This document shows, piece after piece, positions 35,279-43,384 of a stretch of 64,000 nucleotides of DNA; position 1 is the stretch's first letter, and every line of letters starts with the position of its first letter. Under the pieces are notes generated by a model. It had not been told where the DNA came from, did no database searches, and worked only from the letters and a program-made list of their open reading frames with translations. The stretch is from GCA-003244245 sp052390495. Lineage in GTDB: Bacteria > Actinomycetota > Actinomycetes > Mycobacteriales > Pseudonocardiaceae. Made by a program: the position numbers and the translations under genes. The DNA is taken from NCBI GenBank assembly GCA_052390495.1, contig JBQTGW010000076.1, positions 48,493 through 112,492 of the forward strand, read 5' to 3'.

Positions 35279-35577
35279 CACTTACTCCTCACACTCGGAT
35301 TGTTTCTGACCAGAGAGCACTGCGCCGTACGTCGAGCGTTGCTGGGAAGAAGTGTGTCAACGACGGGCAACAGATGCCGAGGCGATCGAGAGAAGTCCCC
35401 CCTGCTTGCTGAATGGGCGCTCATGCCCGTTTCGATAAGTAGACGCGTGATCTTGCCCATCTGATACCACCGAGACGTTGAAAATTTTTCTGACGGCAAC
35501 TGTTCAGGTTTGACCGCGGCGGCCCCCACTCCGCGACCGATGGCCTCGACCTGCCTGCGGCGTTCGTCGGGACTCAA
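35278..35577 (-). CDS. Possible small protein leading the cupin operon
   Basis: An open frame of 99 codons from a TTG, ending in ATGA overlap with the cupin start, which hints at coupling. The sequence begins SPDERRRQVEAIGRG, has a Lys/Arg-rich middle and no recognised domain. The start signals are weak, and the middle is less GC-biased than its neighbours. It could equally be the 5' leader of the operon. The promoter of the operon was not identified. Confidence 0.25.
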   Translation of the reverse strand: MSPDERRRQVEAIGRGVGAAAVKPEQLPSEKFSTSRWYQMGKITRLLIETGMSAHSASRGDFSRSPRHLLPVVDTLLPSNARRTAQCSLVRNNPSVRSK

Positions 35578-35742
35578 GGTGATCTCTGTGTGACAGATCG
35601 GTCAGACCTGGCCAGCCGGTACGATCCTGCTGTGAGGCAGTGAGGCTCTGTCATGTTGCCCGCTGTCGATGCCGAGCCTGTCCCACTCTCGCGGGACACG
35701 CATGGCGTCATGCGTGTGGGCCGGTCGCGGGTAACCCTGCCA

Positions 35743-36250
35743 TTACAAACTCCATAAGGCGCAGATCGGCGTGGCATACAGTTGCTTGTCGAGTGGATAG
35801 GAGTAGGGGCCGGTGTGCAGCACGAGACCGGTGACAAACCGATCTCCGAGGCTGTCACGCAGCCAGGCGAGATGCTTCCCGTCGGTGTGGTTCGGTACGG
35901 TAGCTGCTTTGATTTCGATACCGATGACCCGGCGGTCTGCCAGTTCGATGACGAGATCCACCTCATGTCTGCCGTTTTCCGTCCGGAGGTGGTAGAGCCT
36001 GGGCCCGAGTCGCGAGACCACCAGCTCGGGCTCGATCGATGCCGTCTCGTCGGCGGCCGCGCGGCTGGCCCGGCTCACGACCGAAGCCACCCGTTCGGCG
36101 AGGGCGTCGTCGGCCAGCACGACTGGAAGGACCCGAGTCTGAAGATCCTCGAACAGCAGGATCCAGTCCCGACCAGCCGGGGTGGTCGCGAGTACGTCGT
36201 CGCGGATCCTCCGAAGCGCGTCAACCGCTTGCTCGCCGCCGAGGAACACC
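35743..36250 (-). pseudogene. C-terminal fragment of a DUF4143-type ATPase-associated protein
   Basis: The end of the frame (LVVSRLGPRLYHLRT, then HEVDLVIELADRR and GIEIKAATVP) matches the PD-(D/E)XK-like C-terminal domain of DUF4143 AAA+ proteins. The N-terminal ATPase is absent. The frame is fused in phase to a peptidase fragment upstream, giving a misleading continuous reading frame of 324 codons. Fragment only. Confidence 0.6.
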
Positions 36251-37120
36251 ACTCCGATCAGCTCGATTGCGCAGATGCACTGTTGCGTCAACGCCAACAA
36301 TCCCGATTTCGCATCGAGTTTAATCGGTTCAGGGTCTGCGGGATGGAATGAGTCGCGGGCATTGCCGACCCACGGGCCGGTCTCGAACGTGTACCCGTAC
36401 GTCTTGCGCGTGTTCGGGTCCGCGATGTGGCGGGCGTAGGCATAGTTGCTGTGGGTGCCCGTGGTCCCGTAGAGCCCGAACCCGGTCTGCGGGGTGTAGG
36501 CGCGTCCCCGAACGTCAGCGATGGCCGTCACGATCCGCTGCGCGACGGTCTGGAACCGTTGCTGGTCGCGTGGCGTCATGTATTCCTGATAGGCCCGGAT
36601 CGGTGATCGGCGTGCAGGTACCGGTCGGCAGCGTGGTGAATCGTTTCGTCGAGTCCGTCGTCTGTGTCGGGACGTGCCTCCACGGGTACAGCACCAGCTC
36701 GGAGTAGGAGTGCACATCGACGAAGCAATCGATGCGACGGGTGTCGAGCAGGAACTTCACGTTGCGCGAGCAACCCACCAAGCTGGTCGAGCTGAGCGAC
36801 GGTGCGGTACATCAGCCCTCACCCCGCGCGTCCCCGGTTATGTTGTCGAACCACGCCCGCACGTCGGCCTCGTCGGAGACCAGGCCCGGGTCGAGTGGCG
36901 CGACCGGCGCGACCGCCTGCACCCGGACCTCATAGCCCTCCGCGACAAGCCGTGCCAGGTTCTCCGGACCGATCAGGATCCGCACCCCACCCTCGGGATC
37001 GGGCACCCTGTCGAGGTCGAGCGAGTCGACGGCGTGCAGCTCCGCGCTCCTCGTCGTCGCGTGGACCGTCGCCTCGAAACGCATCACCGTGCTCTCAGCC
37101 CTCGTCGATTGACTCGCCAT
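36251..37120 (-). pseudogene. Decayed M14 zinc carboxypeptidase
   Basis: Pieces in three frames. A pro-region (start at 37120, MASQSTRAE to the stop at 36812) with the GGVRILIGPENLARL pattern; then FVDVHSYSELVLYPW (about 36660-36740), the zinc-His strand of M14 peptidases; then a C-terminal piece with TGTHSNYAYARH and TYGYTFETG. The first zinc motif HxxE region (over 100 residues) is missing and the frame changes at least twice. It would have been a secreted peptidase. Confidence 0.7.
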
Positions 37121-37199
37121 GGCTTACCACCTGCTCTCGGTCGGACATGTCGCCTGCCAGGATGATGGGACGAGCGGTTTGCCATGACCTGGGGACCAC

Positions 37200-37547
37200 C
37201 GAGTCTGTTCAGTGAGCATGGTGGTCTCCTTTGCTGTTGGTCAACTGACACGCCGGTGTTGGCATCGGTCGCCAGGTTGACCTCGGACCCCTTTTCCTCG
37301 GTCTTGATCACTTCGACGGTTCGGGACCTCCGGGCGCCGGACTGGCGAGCGGCATGCGCACGGTCGAGGTCAAGAAGTGGCCCAAATGCACGGTCAGCCC
37401 CGGGACGGTCTGGAGTGCTCGGAGGTAGGTGCTCGGCCGTACCGGCTGTTGCGGGTCCGCTTGACCGTCCCATTCGAATCGGCAACGGAGAAGGCCCGGC
37501 TGCGCAGCGCGGACCTTATGGCGAAGATAGGACAAGATACGCGTCAT
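37200..37547 (-). pseudogene. NYN-domain nuclease remnant
   Basis: TYLRALQTVPGLTVHLGHFL and the following TSTVRMPLASPAPGGP, then in another frame RTVEVIKTEEKGSEVNLAT, form the middle of a NYN/PIN-like RNase. The change of frame near 37330 and the absence of both ends mark it as dead. A second NYN piece with the same GxADPQQP segment lies at 41.5 kb. Confidence 0.65.
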
Positions 37548-37649
37548 GGCGGAGCGGGTGGAGTTGGCGTAGGTGATCAGCCAGCTGCGGCGGGAGGGGT
37601 GAGGGTGAAGAGCTGCGGTTCGAGCTCGGGCCGGTGGAGTTGGAGCTGG

Positions 37650-37745
37650 CTGTCGCGGTGAGCCGGGAAGCAGGACCGAACGCGAAGTGCTCTAGCAGTG
37701 CGGTATCAATGCTCACTCCAGGTCGTAGCTCCATGAGGTCAATCC
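37650..37745 (-). pseudogene. MntA-like nucleotidyltransferase scrap
   Basis: DLMELRPGVSIDTAL at its start equals the segment DLMELRPGVNVDTAL of the MntA remnant at 41.9 kb. The 47 bases 37695-37741 match 41911-41957 at 41 positions. What follows is unrelated. The scrap abuts the stop codon of the HTH protein gene. Confidence 0.5.
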
Positions 37746-37749
37746 CCGA

Positions 37750-38712
37750 TCACGTTTTGCCAACCCGGAAGAGGATCAGGGTGGGTGATGTGGGAGATGA
37801 TCGGAAGATGACGGTGAGGTCGAGGTCCGGCGTGGCTGTGGTGGCCGGTTGGAGCGCGCCGATACGTCCGGCGATCTCCAGCGGGATGTTGACCTTGTCG
37901 TCCGGGTTGGCCGTGACCAGGGTCGGCAGATGTAGCTGTAACTGGGCCAGGAAGCGGGTGCCGACCGCGAGGATGACCACTACCGGACGTGGACCGGCGA
38001 CCAACCGATGGAAGCCACCAATGGCATCCGCCAGCTGCTCAGCGGGGTCGTCGCCGGTATCAGGAAGCCAGGCCACCGCGAGGAGGCAAGGGAACTTAGT
38101 AATCAACTGCAGTGCTGCCCACGACGTCGGGAGGGATAATTCTCGCTGCGGGAGGACCAGATCACTGGCGATGCCTGCTTCGGCAAGGCAGCTGGCGAGC
38201 TGATGGACCACGACCTCGGCTGCGATGAGCGGCCCACGATGGAATTCGGTCTCGTCGGTGATCCACTGATGCAGGGCGCGGGCCACCACACCCCAGTGGA
38301 CGTCGTCCACCCCAGCGGGTGGGGAAAATGCCGGAAGCCGGTGACGACCGGCCTGCCACCCGGCTAAGTACTGTCGGTATTTGGCCGGGAAGAAGTCGAT
38401 CACATCCGTCGGCAGGTGACGGAAGAGTTCGTTGCCGGTCAGTGACGCCAGCTCGACTATTTCCGGCAAGCTGAACAGCTGACGACCGCTCAGGAGGCGC
38501 TGGGCGGTCCGAAGGCTGGTCCCGAGCCGATCGACCAAGAGCTGTGCGGGGTCACCTCTCGCCTGGTCGATGAAGCCCCGAACGACCAGATGATGCAAGT
38601 TCAGCGCCGCAACCAGCACCGGATCATGTTCTGCGCTCGTTGACCACTCGGCGTCGACGGTTCCGAATCCCGTGGGTATCGGGGGCTGGGTGCCCCGCCG
38701 ACGTATCGCCAC
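37750..38712 (-). CDS. HTH protein with unknown C-terminal domain
   Basis: 320 residues, GTG start. TAACCT sits 6 nt before the start, compatible with a leaderless message. An N-terminal helix-turn-helix region (about 48-90; GTSLRTAQRLLSGRQ then LPEIVELASLTG) precedes a 200-residue domain with VVVHQLASCLAEAGI, FPCLLAVAWLPDTGDD and VVVILAVGTRFLAQL, which looks like an alpha/beta fold not recognised by eye. It could be the regulator or a sensor of the adjacent DprA/PRTase cassette. It is divergent from the 107-residue gene. Confidence 0.55.
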   Translation of the reverse strand: MAIRRRGTQPPIPTGFGTVDAEWSTSAEHDPVLVAALNLHHLVVRGFIDQARGDPAQLLVDRLGTSLRTAQRLLSGRQLFSLPEIVELASLTGNELFRHLPTDVIDFFPAKYRQYLAGWQAGRHRLPAFSPPAGVDDVHWGVVARALHQWITDETEFHRGPLIAAEVVVHQLASCLAEAGIASDLVLPQRELSLPTSWAALQLITKFPCLLAVAWLPDTGDDPAEQLADAIGGFHRLVAGPRPVVVILAVGTRFLAQLQLHLPTLVTANPDDKVNIPLEIAGRIGALQPATTATPDLDLTVIFRSSPTSPTLILFRVGKT

Positions 38713-38829
38713 GATACCAGGTTACGACAGATTCTGCGTGTCGGCGCCATATTCTGTCGCGTGTGAGAGTATCCTCCTCGGCGAGTGCCGGTCGCGAATT
38801 CAGTTGTCGTGTCGTCAGGAGGAGTCCCC

Positions 38830-39153
38830 GTGTCCACCATTGAGCACGACCTGGTGGCCAGCGCCGCGGCGGCCCGGGACGTTGTGGAGTCGTACCGGCA
38901 GTGGCAGATCGTGGTGCCTGGCTGGGAGACGACCCTGCGGGAGGTGGTCGAAGCGCTCGCCGCTCTTCCGACTGCCCCCGTGTCCCCCACGGAGATTGAT
39001 GAGCTGCGAGCAGATCTGGCCCGGTTGCTGCGAACTGGTCTGCCCTGTGACCCTCGCGGGCTCGATGGGTTGTCCGCAGCACTTCGGGAGATAGTCGCCA
39101 CGGTGCGCGTCCCGGGTGTACCACGCCCTGAGGATCCTGCCTGGTCCTTCTGA
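38830..39153 (+). CDS. Small all-helical protein of unknown function
   Basis: 107 residues, GTG 5 nt after AGGAGGAG, a strong site. A mostly helical, acidic protein (STIEHDLVASAAAARDVVE, then EIDELRADLARLLRTG) with one Cys. It is divergent from the HTH gene and convergent with the phosphoribosyltransferase gene (20 nt apart). Possible accessory subunit of the cassette; no family recognised. Confidence 0.6.
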   Translation: MSTIEHDLVASAAAARDVVESYRQWQIVVPGWETTLREVVEALAALPTAPVSPTEIDELRADLARLLRTGLPCDPRGLDGLSAALREIVATVRVPGVPRPEDPAWSF

Positions 39154-39172
39154 CGATCACAGGATGACCTGG

Positions 39173-39997
39173 TCAGCTGCGGAGCGTACGGACGCAGACA
39201 AGCCCGCTGATCCGACCGGCACCCGCCGCCCGTGCCGCCTTGGCTACAGCTCGTAAGGTAGTACCCGAACGCACCACATCGTCGATCACCAGAGCGTGGC
39301 ACCCGCTGAGCTGCTCAGCAATGCTGAACTCGTCATCGAGGTCATCCGCATGGTCCGAGCCCCGGCTCTTGGCCTCGGGGCGGAACTCTCGTCGGCTTTG
39401 CACCCGGATCTCGGTGAGACCATGTTGCGCACCCACTGTCGCGGCGAGGCGCTCACCGAAGCTGAGCAGGGTGCGATCATGCCCGGGTACGACGACGACA
39501 ACGTCCGCGGTCGCGAGCGTCGGATGTCTGGTGAGTACCTCGCCGAGTCGATCGGCCAGCCAGCGTCCGGCAGCCTCGACCGTGCGCGGTTTCTCCTTCC
39601 AGTACTTTCCCCGGCGCACCATGTCCGCTGTCGTGGTGTAGGGCCATGCGTTCGGTTCGATGTCAGCTACCGGAGTCCGGTATGAAGCCAGTACCAGTGC
39701 GACTGACATCGGCGACGGAGCTCGGAGCGTGATCACTTTCTGCAGCAGATCGGCCAGCGAGCGGACCTGCGGGTCAGCAGGGCCTTCGGCTTCGAGCCGA
39801 TGAGTCCACTCGTTGTTGGCCGGCTCGACTCGACGGTAGTGCACGCCGCAGTGGCCGAGGTCCAGGAACTGGCCGGCAATGTCGTTACTGCACCGCAGGT
39901 CGAGGTGGTGCCGACGCAGGTCGGGAGTGTTTGTGAACAGGTGCGCGGTGAGTCGGTTATCGCGACGGTCGGGTACGTGGGTGCGGTCAGGGTGCAT
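39173..39997 (-). CDS. Phosphoribosyltransferase-domain protein
   Basis: 274 residues. The C-terminal half (about 130-274) is a type I PRTase: VVVVPGHDRTLLSFG and the PRPP loop ALVIDDVVRSGTTLRAV. The N-terminal 110 residues have a Cys/His-rich start and no named fold. ComF-like proteins share this PRTase type, but the zinc finger of ComF is not evident. Head-to-head with the DprA-like gene, starts 157 nt apart. A PRTase next to a SLOG-fold DprA recalls predicted nucleotide-processing conflict systems. Confidence 0.75.
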   Translation of the reverse strand: MHPDRTHVPDRRDNRLTAHLFTNTPDLRRHHLDLRCSNDIAGQFLDLGHCGVHYRRVEPANNEWTHRLEAEGPADPQVRSLADLLQKVITLRAPSPMSVALVLASYRTPVADIEPNAWPYTTTADMVRRGKYWKEKPRTVEAAGRWLADRLGEVLTRHPTLATADVVVVVPGHDRTLLSFGERLAATVGAQHGLTEIRVQSRREFRPEAKSRGSDHADDLDDEFSIAEQLSGCHALVIDDVVRSGTTLRAVAKAARAAGAGRISGLVCVRTLRS

Positions 39998-40118
39998 CTG
40001 TGAGGGGTCCTCAACCTGGCTGGCCTTTGGTCACCAACATCATGGCCGCTGCGGGAATAGTCACCCTCGACTTCCGAGCCGCGTGTCGTCGGTACCGGGA
40101 GCTGGCTGGTGAGCGCTC

Positions 40119-40164
40119 TTGAGGTTGTCGGGCCGAACCACCATAATCGAACACATGTTCGATT
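40119..40164 (+). promoter_or_regulatory. SOS-type promoter with LexA box over a leaderless start
   Basis: -35 TTGAGG (40119-40124), a 17-bp spacer, -10 CATAAT (40142-40147); the start is predicted at 40154-40155, exactly at the ATG. TCGAAC-N4-GTTCGA (40147-40162) is a perfect match to the actinobacterial LexA consensus. The dyad extends to 9-bp arms AATCGAACA / TGTTCGATT around CA. LexA bound here would cover -10 and start, so expression should rise on DNA damage. Confidence 0.75.
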
Positions 40165-41108
40165 GCACCGCTGTGGCCGCCACCGCTGTGGGCGCCACAG
40201 CGCGGATGGGGCACCCTGACGCGATGGCATCGCGTGCGGCTGATCTGGTGACCACCGAACAGGATCTTGTCACGCTCCGGCTAGCGATCACAGCCACGAG
40301 ACACGGTGGCGGGCCGCGGGGCCTGGCTAAGCGGCTTCGTTCCGGGGGAGGGGAGGTCCTCGACACCGTCTACGAGCGGCTCTCCGCCACGCTACGCGGC
40401 GACGTCGATACGGAGGCCGAGTCCCTGGCCGCGGCCGGAGTGACTGCGGTGATCCTGGGTCGGTCAGGCTATCCGCCTTTGCTGGCGGCGATGCTCCAGG
40501 CGCCGCCTGCGCTCTTCGTCCTCGGTGACCGACGCCTGCCGCTGTCTCGCAGTCTCGGGATGTGTGGGTCCCGGAAGGCTTCCGTCCAGGGTTTGCTGGC
40601 CGCGCGCGCCTGTGGTGACGAGATCGCCCGGGTCGGAGTGACCGTCGTCTCAGGCTATGCCCACGGAGTCGACGCCGAAACCCACCGATCCGCCCTGATC
40701 GCCGGGGGTCGCACGGTGGCCGTTCTTCCGGAAGGTATCGCCAAGTTCAGGCGGCACGATTGGCACGGTGGTGCGGAACCTGATCAGCTCACCGCTGTGT
40801 CGCAGTTTTCCCCAACCCAACCCTGGTCGGTCGGAACGGCTATGGCGCGTAATACCGTCATCGTTGGTCTCGGTCTTGGGTTGGTGGTCGTCGAAGCCGG
40901 TGAAAAGGGTGGGACACTCAATGCCGGACAGCAGGCGTTGTCGGCCCGAAGGCCGGTGTTCGCTCTGCAGTTCGGCGACGAGACCCCGTCGGGGAATCAG
41001 TTGCTCATCGAGCGAGGCGCGATCCCGGTGCGCAGTCGCGCAGACCTGGCAATTCGATTGAACACCCTTCCCGATCCAGGAGATCCCGCTCAGCCTCATT
41101 TACTATGA
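40155..41108 (+). CDS. DprA/Smf-family (SLOG) protein
   Basis: 317 residues if the leaderless ATG is used; in-frame ATGs at 40206 and 40224 are alternatives. The Rossmann DprA core is clear: LGMCGSRKAS, TVVSGYAHGVDAETHRSA, GGRTVAVLPEG and GGTLNAGQQAL. The C-terminal winged helix of canonical DprA is missing. A diverged N-terminal SAM-like part is present. Canonical DprA loads RecA on single strands; SLOG paralogues in defence loci are thought to sense or cut nucleotide signals. The operon partner, if any, is the divergent PRTase gene. Confidence 0.8.
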   Translation: MFDCTAVAATAVGATARMGHPDAMASRAADLVTTEQDLVTLRLAITATRHGGGPRGLAKRLRSGGGEVLDTVYERLSATLRGDVDTEAESLAAAGVTAVILGRSGYPPLLAAMLQAPPALFVLGDRRLPLSRSLGMCGSRKASVQGLLAARACGDEIARVGVTVVSGYAHGVDAETHRSALIAGGRTVAVLPEGIAKFRRHDWHGGAEPDQLTAVSQFSPTQPWSVGTAMARNTVIVGLGLGLVVVEAGEKGGTLNAGQQALSARRPVFALQFGDETPSGNQLLIERGAIPVRSRADLAIRLNTLPDPGDPAQPHLL

Positions 41109-41270
41109 CACGAGCCGATGGGCCAGTGACAGTGAAGGATTGGCATTGCCGCACGGGGTGGCGATCGCCTCTGGCCAGGACGGTGGTCATGGCCGATCTC
41201 CACGGTCGCCGGGGTGGCCGCGGGAGGACGGGAGCGCTGAAGGTTCGCCACCAGTCCGTAGGGGAGCAGG

Positions 41271-41366
41271 TTGTCGCGTACCCAGCTTGGTGGCTAGACT
41301 CTGTCTCATCCCCCCAGGCGCTTCGGTGGCTGGGCGCGAGGCCCCGCTTCGGCGGGGCCTCTGCTT
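41271..41366 (+). ncRNA. Candidate small RNA with its own promoter
   Basis: TTGTCG (41271-41276), 18-bp spacer, TAGACT (41295-41300), predicted start near 41307. Then come a C-run, a mismatched hairpin with TTCG loop (about 41314-41334) and the strong terminator stem. The product would be about 60 nt. It could also be only a terminator region shared by flanking genes. No known RNA family was matched. Confidence 0.35.
41338..41361. terminator. Bidirectional-looking terminator hairpin
   Basis: GAGGCCCCGC-TTCG-GCGGGGCCTC, a perfect 10-bp stem with a UUCG-type tetraloop, followed on the plus strand by TGCTTTGTC. It may end transcription from dprA or the candidate small RNA. Confidence 0.7.
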
Positions 41367-41368
41367 TG

Positions 41369-41824
41369 TCACCAGGTCGCGGGTTTGGTGATGGGCCCAG
41401 TGGCGTCGCTGAGTTTCTCCGGGAACTGGCTGGCCGCCAGGACTCCTCGGCGGATCTGCTTGGTGAAGCTCGGACGGGTCCGCTGCAGGGTGCGGCTGAT
41501 GATCGGGTGCGGCTGCTGCGGGTCCGCGTGACCGTTGACCTTGGCCGTGAAATACCGGATGCGCTGGATCGTGTTCGGCGGCAACAGCGCTTGACACAGC
41601 GCCCGGAGGTCCAGCCACCACGGAACCCCCGGGAATCGGCTGCGAGTCTCGGCTCCTACGTGCTTCGCGGCTTCTCCAACGATCTCGACAAGCTTCGTGA
41701 GGGCCAGGACCAGCATGTCGTCGTGGTCAAGATCCTCACGTGAGCGGCCGACCGAGAATGTGATGGCGCGGGTAGCCGCTTCGCGCATGTGCGCGATGCG
41801 GACCTGGTCTTTTTCAGGCTGCAT
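41369..41824 (-). pseudogene. HepT toxin remnant fused to a NYN-nuclease fragment
   Basis: It starts MQPEKDQVRIAHM, with AITFSVGRSREDLDHDDM and LVEIVGEAAKHV typical of HepT (HEPN RNase). It is cut right after RFPGVPW, before the catalytic RxxxxH helix. It continues in phase into LDLRALCQALLPPNT and IQRIRYFTAKVNG, the start of a NYN domain, then degenerates. So two different RNase genes were joined by a deletion, and neither active site is complete. Confidence 0.7.
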
Positions 41825-42010
41825 AGAGGATCTGCGCGGTGGCTGCCACGTTGTCCCGAAAGAGCTTGCTGAGGTCGTGGTAGGTCCGCAGGTCCACCGG
41901 GCGCCCGATCGCAGTGCGGTATCGACGTTCACCCCAGGGCGCAGCTCCATGAGGTCATCATCGCTGGTTGTCGAAGGCAAGGCCAGTACCCGGCGCCAGT
42001 CGGCGGTTCT
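41814..42010 (-). pseudogene. MntA antitoxin (nucleotidyltransferase) remnant
   Basis: DLMELRPGVNVDTAL in one frame and, after a shift, IGRPVDLRTYHDLSK with a C-terminal ILYAA before the stop. The latter is the end typical of MntA antitoxins. The stop overlaps the hepT start, the normal MntA-HepT order. The catalytic GSxxxxxxxxSDxD end is missing. Confidence 0.6.
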
Positions 42011-42155
42011 CGTCGCCGCAGCGTGCATCTACCTGGTGCTCGTCGCCATCGTGACGGTGGTCGCCTTGCTGCACCCCCAAGCTGATCGTCGCGAGGACGC
42101 GCGCAAGGTGCTCGACCTTCTCCTCACTGCCGCCCGGCCTGGCCGCCGACGTTGA
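41949..42155 (+). CDS. Small membrane protein, 68 residues
   Basis: ATG start, basic N-terminus (KASTRRQ), one membrane helix (about 21-43; LVAAACIYLVLVAIVTVVAL), then a charged tail HPQADRREDARKVLDLLL. It lies on the opposite strand of the MntA remnant, so part of its 5' end overlaps decayed DNA. Function unknown. The ribosome site is weak. Confidence 0.4.
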   Translation: MRSSSLVVEGKASTRRQSAVLVAAACIYLVLVAIVTVVALLHPQADRREDARKVLDLLLTAARPGRRR

Positions 42156-42187
42156 GTCTCGATCCTGGGAGGCCACTCGCTCCGGTG

Positions 42188-42451
42188 TCAGTCGAGGAGG
42201 TGGTCGAAGTCGCCGTTTTTGGCGCCAGCTATGAAGGCGGCTAGTTCGGGTTGGGTGAAGATGAGGGTGCGGGCTTTGCGTTCGGGTGGGGGGAGTTTGT
42301 CGTCCTGGAAGCCGATCAGGCCGCCGGTCAGGGTGAAGGACAGGCAGTCACCGCTGGCGTTGCTGAAGGTCGATTTCACGTAGTGGCCGTTGACCACGGC
42401 GTCGTACTGCGCATCATCGAGCGAGGGGTACGGGTTGGGCGTGCGGGCCAC
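42188..42451 (-). CDS. DUF397-domain protein
   Basis: 87 residues. The VKSTFSNASGDCLSF segment and the C-terminal TQPELAAFIAGAKNGDFD match DUF397. The family accompanies XRE/DUF5753 regulators in actinomycetes, often as a pair thought to act like toxin and antitoxin or regulator and partner. It follows its XRE partner by 4 nt on the same strand. Confidence 0.88.
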   Translation of the reverse strand: MARTPNPYPSLDDAQYDAVVNGHYVKSTFSNASGDCLSFTLTGGLIGFQDDKLPPPERKARTLIFTQPELAAFIAGAKNGDFDHLLD

Positions 42452-42455
42452 TGGG

Positions 42456-43325
42456 TCACAACTCCTCCATGACTGTGCGGATCAGGTCCTGGGACTCCCG
42501 GGCTGGGAGAGCCTGGGCCAGAGCCGCATCGAAGGTGTACATGCACTGCCGCACGGGTTTGCGATCCTCGTAGATGCGCTGCGCCGTGTCGCTCTCCACG
42601 TACACCACGTCGCCGTCGAGGTCATCCGGGAACTCGAAGATCACGAAGTTGTCGGAGCCGGGCAACGCTCCAGCACTGAAGGGCAGGATGTGGATCGTCA
42701 CCGGGTGCTCCTGAGTTACTTCGATCAAGTGTCGTAGCTGTTCACGCATGACATCTCGGCCGCCCACCATGGTACGGATGACGCCCTCGGTCATCACAGC
42801 TACCAGGCCCTGGAAGTCGTCCTCAGCCAGCCGCTTCTGGCGCCGCAGCCGCAGTTCGGCCATCCGGTCCACGTTGATCGGCGCGACGAAGGCCCGGCCG
42901 TTGCCGATCACCGCCTCGGCGTAGGCTCGGGTCTGCAGCAAGCCCTGCACGAACACGTTGTTGTAGCTGCGCGCGGAGGTGGCATCCTCGCCGATCTCGA
43001 CGAGCATCTCCACGGCTTCGGTGAGGATGTCCGAGTACTCCTGCCACCAGCCTCGTTCGTTGGCCCGGCGGCGTAGTTCGTCGAGCTTCTGCGCCAGCTC
43101 GGCGTCGGCGTCGAGCACCTTCACGATCCGTTGCAGGTGCTCGATGGTGATCCGGGCGATGCCGGATTCCAATCGGGACAGGTGCGCGGCGGAGATGCGG
43201 CGTTGTTGGGGCTGGCCTGCGTTCATCTGGTCGACCAGTTTTTCCTGGTTGAGCTGGGCGTCGTGGCGGAGCCTGCGAATCTGCTTGCCCAGCCGGCGGG
43301 ACCGGACCGTCTTGCGCTGCGCCAT
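42456..43325 (-). CDS. XRE-family regulator with DUF5753 (Scr1-type)
   Basis: 289 residues from the ATG with GAGGAG upstream; the frame runs further but only through intergenic sequence. HTH (about 12-75; LGKQIRRLRHDAQLNQEKL, ISAAHLSRLESG), then DUF5753 with NVFVQGLLQT and TIHILPFSAG. It pairs with DUF397. Its upstream region is one copy of the duplicated element at 43.4/45.0 kb. Confidence 0.9.
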   Translation of the reverse strand: MAQRKTVRSRRLGKQIRRLRHDAQLNQEKLVDQMNAGQPQQRRISAAHLSRLESGIARITIEHLQRIVKVLDADAELAQKLDELRRRANERGWWQEYSDILTEAVEMLVEIGEDATSARSYNNVFVQGLLQTRAYAEAVIGNGRAFVAPINVDRMAELRLRRQKRLAEDDFQGLVAVMTEGVIRTMVGGRDVMREQLRHLIEVTQEHPVTIHILPFSAGALPGSDNFVIFEFPDDLDGDVVYVESDTAQRIYEDRKPVRQCMYTFDAALAQALPARESQDLIRTVMEEL

Positions 43326-43384
43326 GGGAGCTCTCCTCGTCTGGTTGCGGTGTGTGCCGTGAGTGACGGCACGGTCACCCGTTC

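Noticed and set aside
41307..41366. 6C RNA
   Set aside because: The C-run precedes the hairpins instead of lying in the loops, and both loops are TTCG-like.
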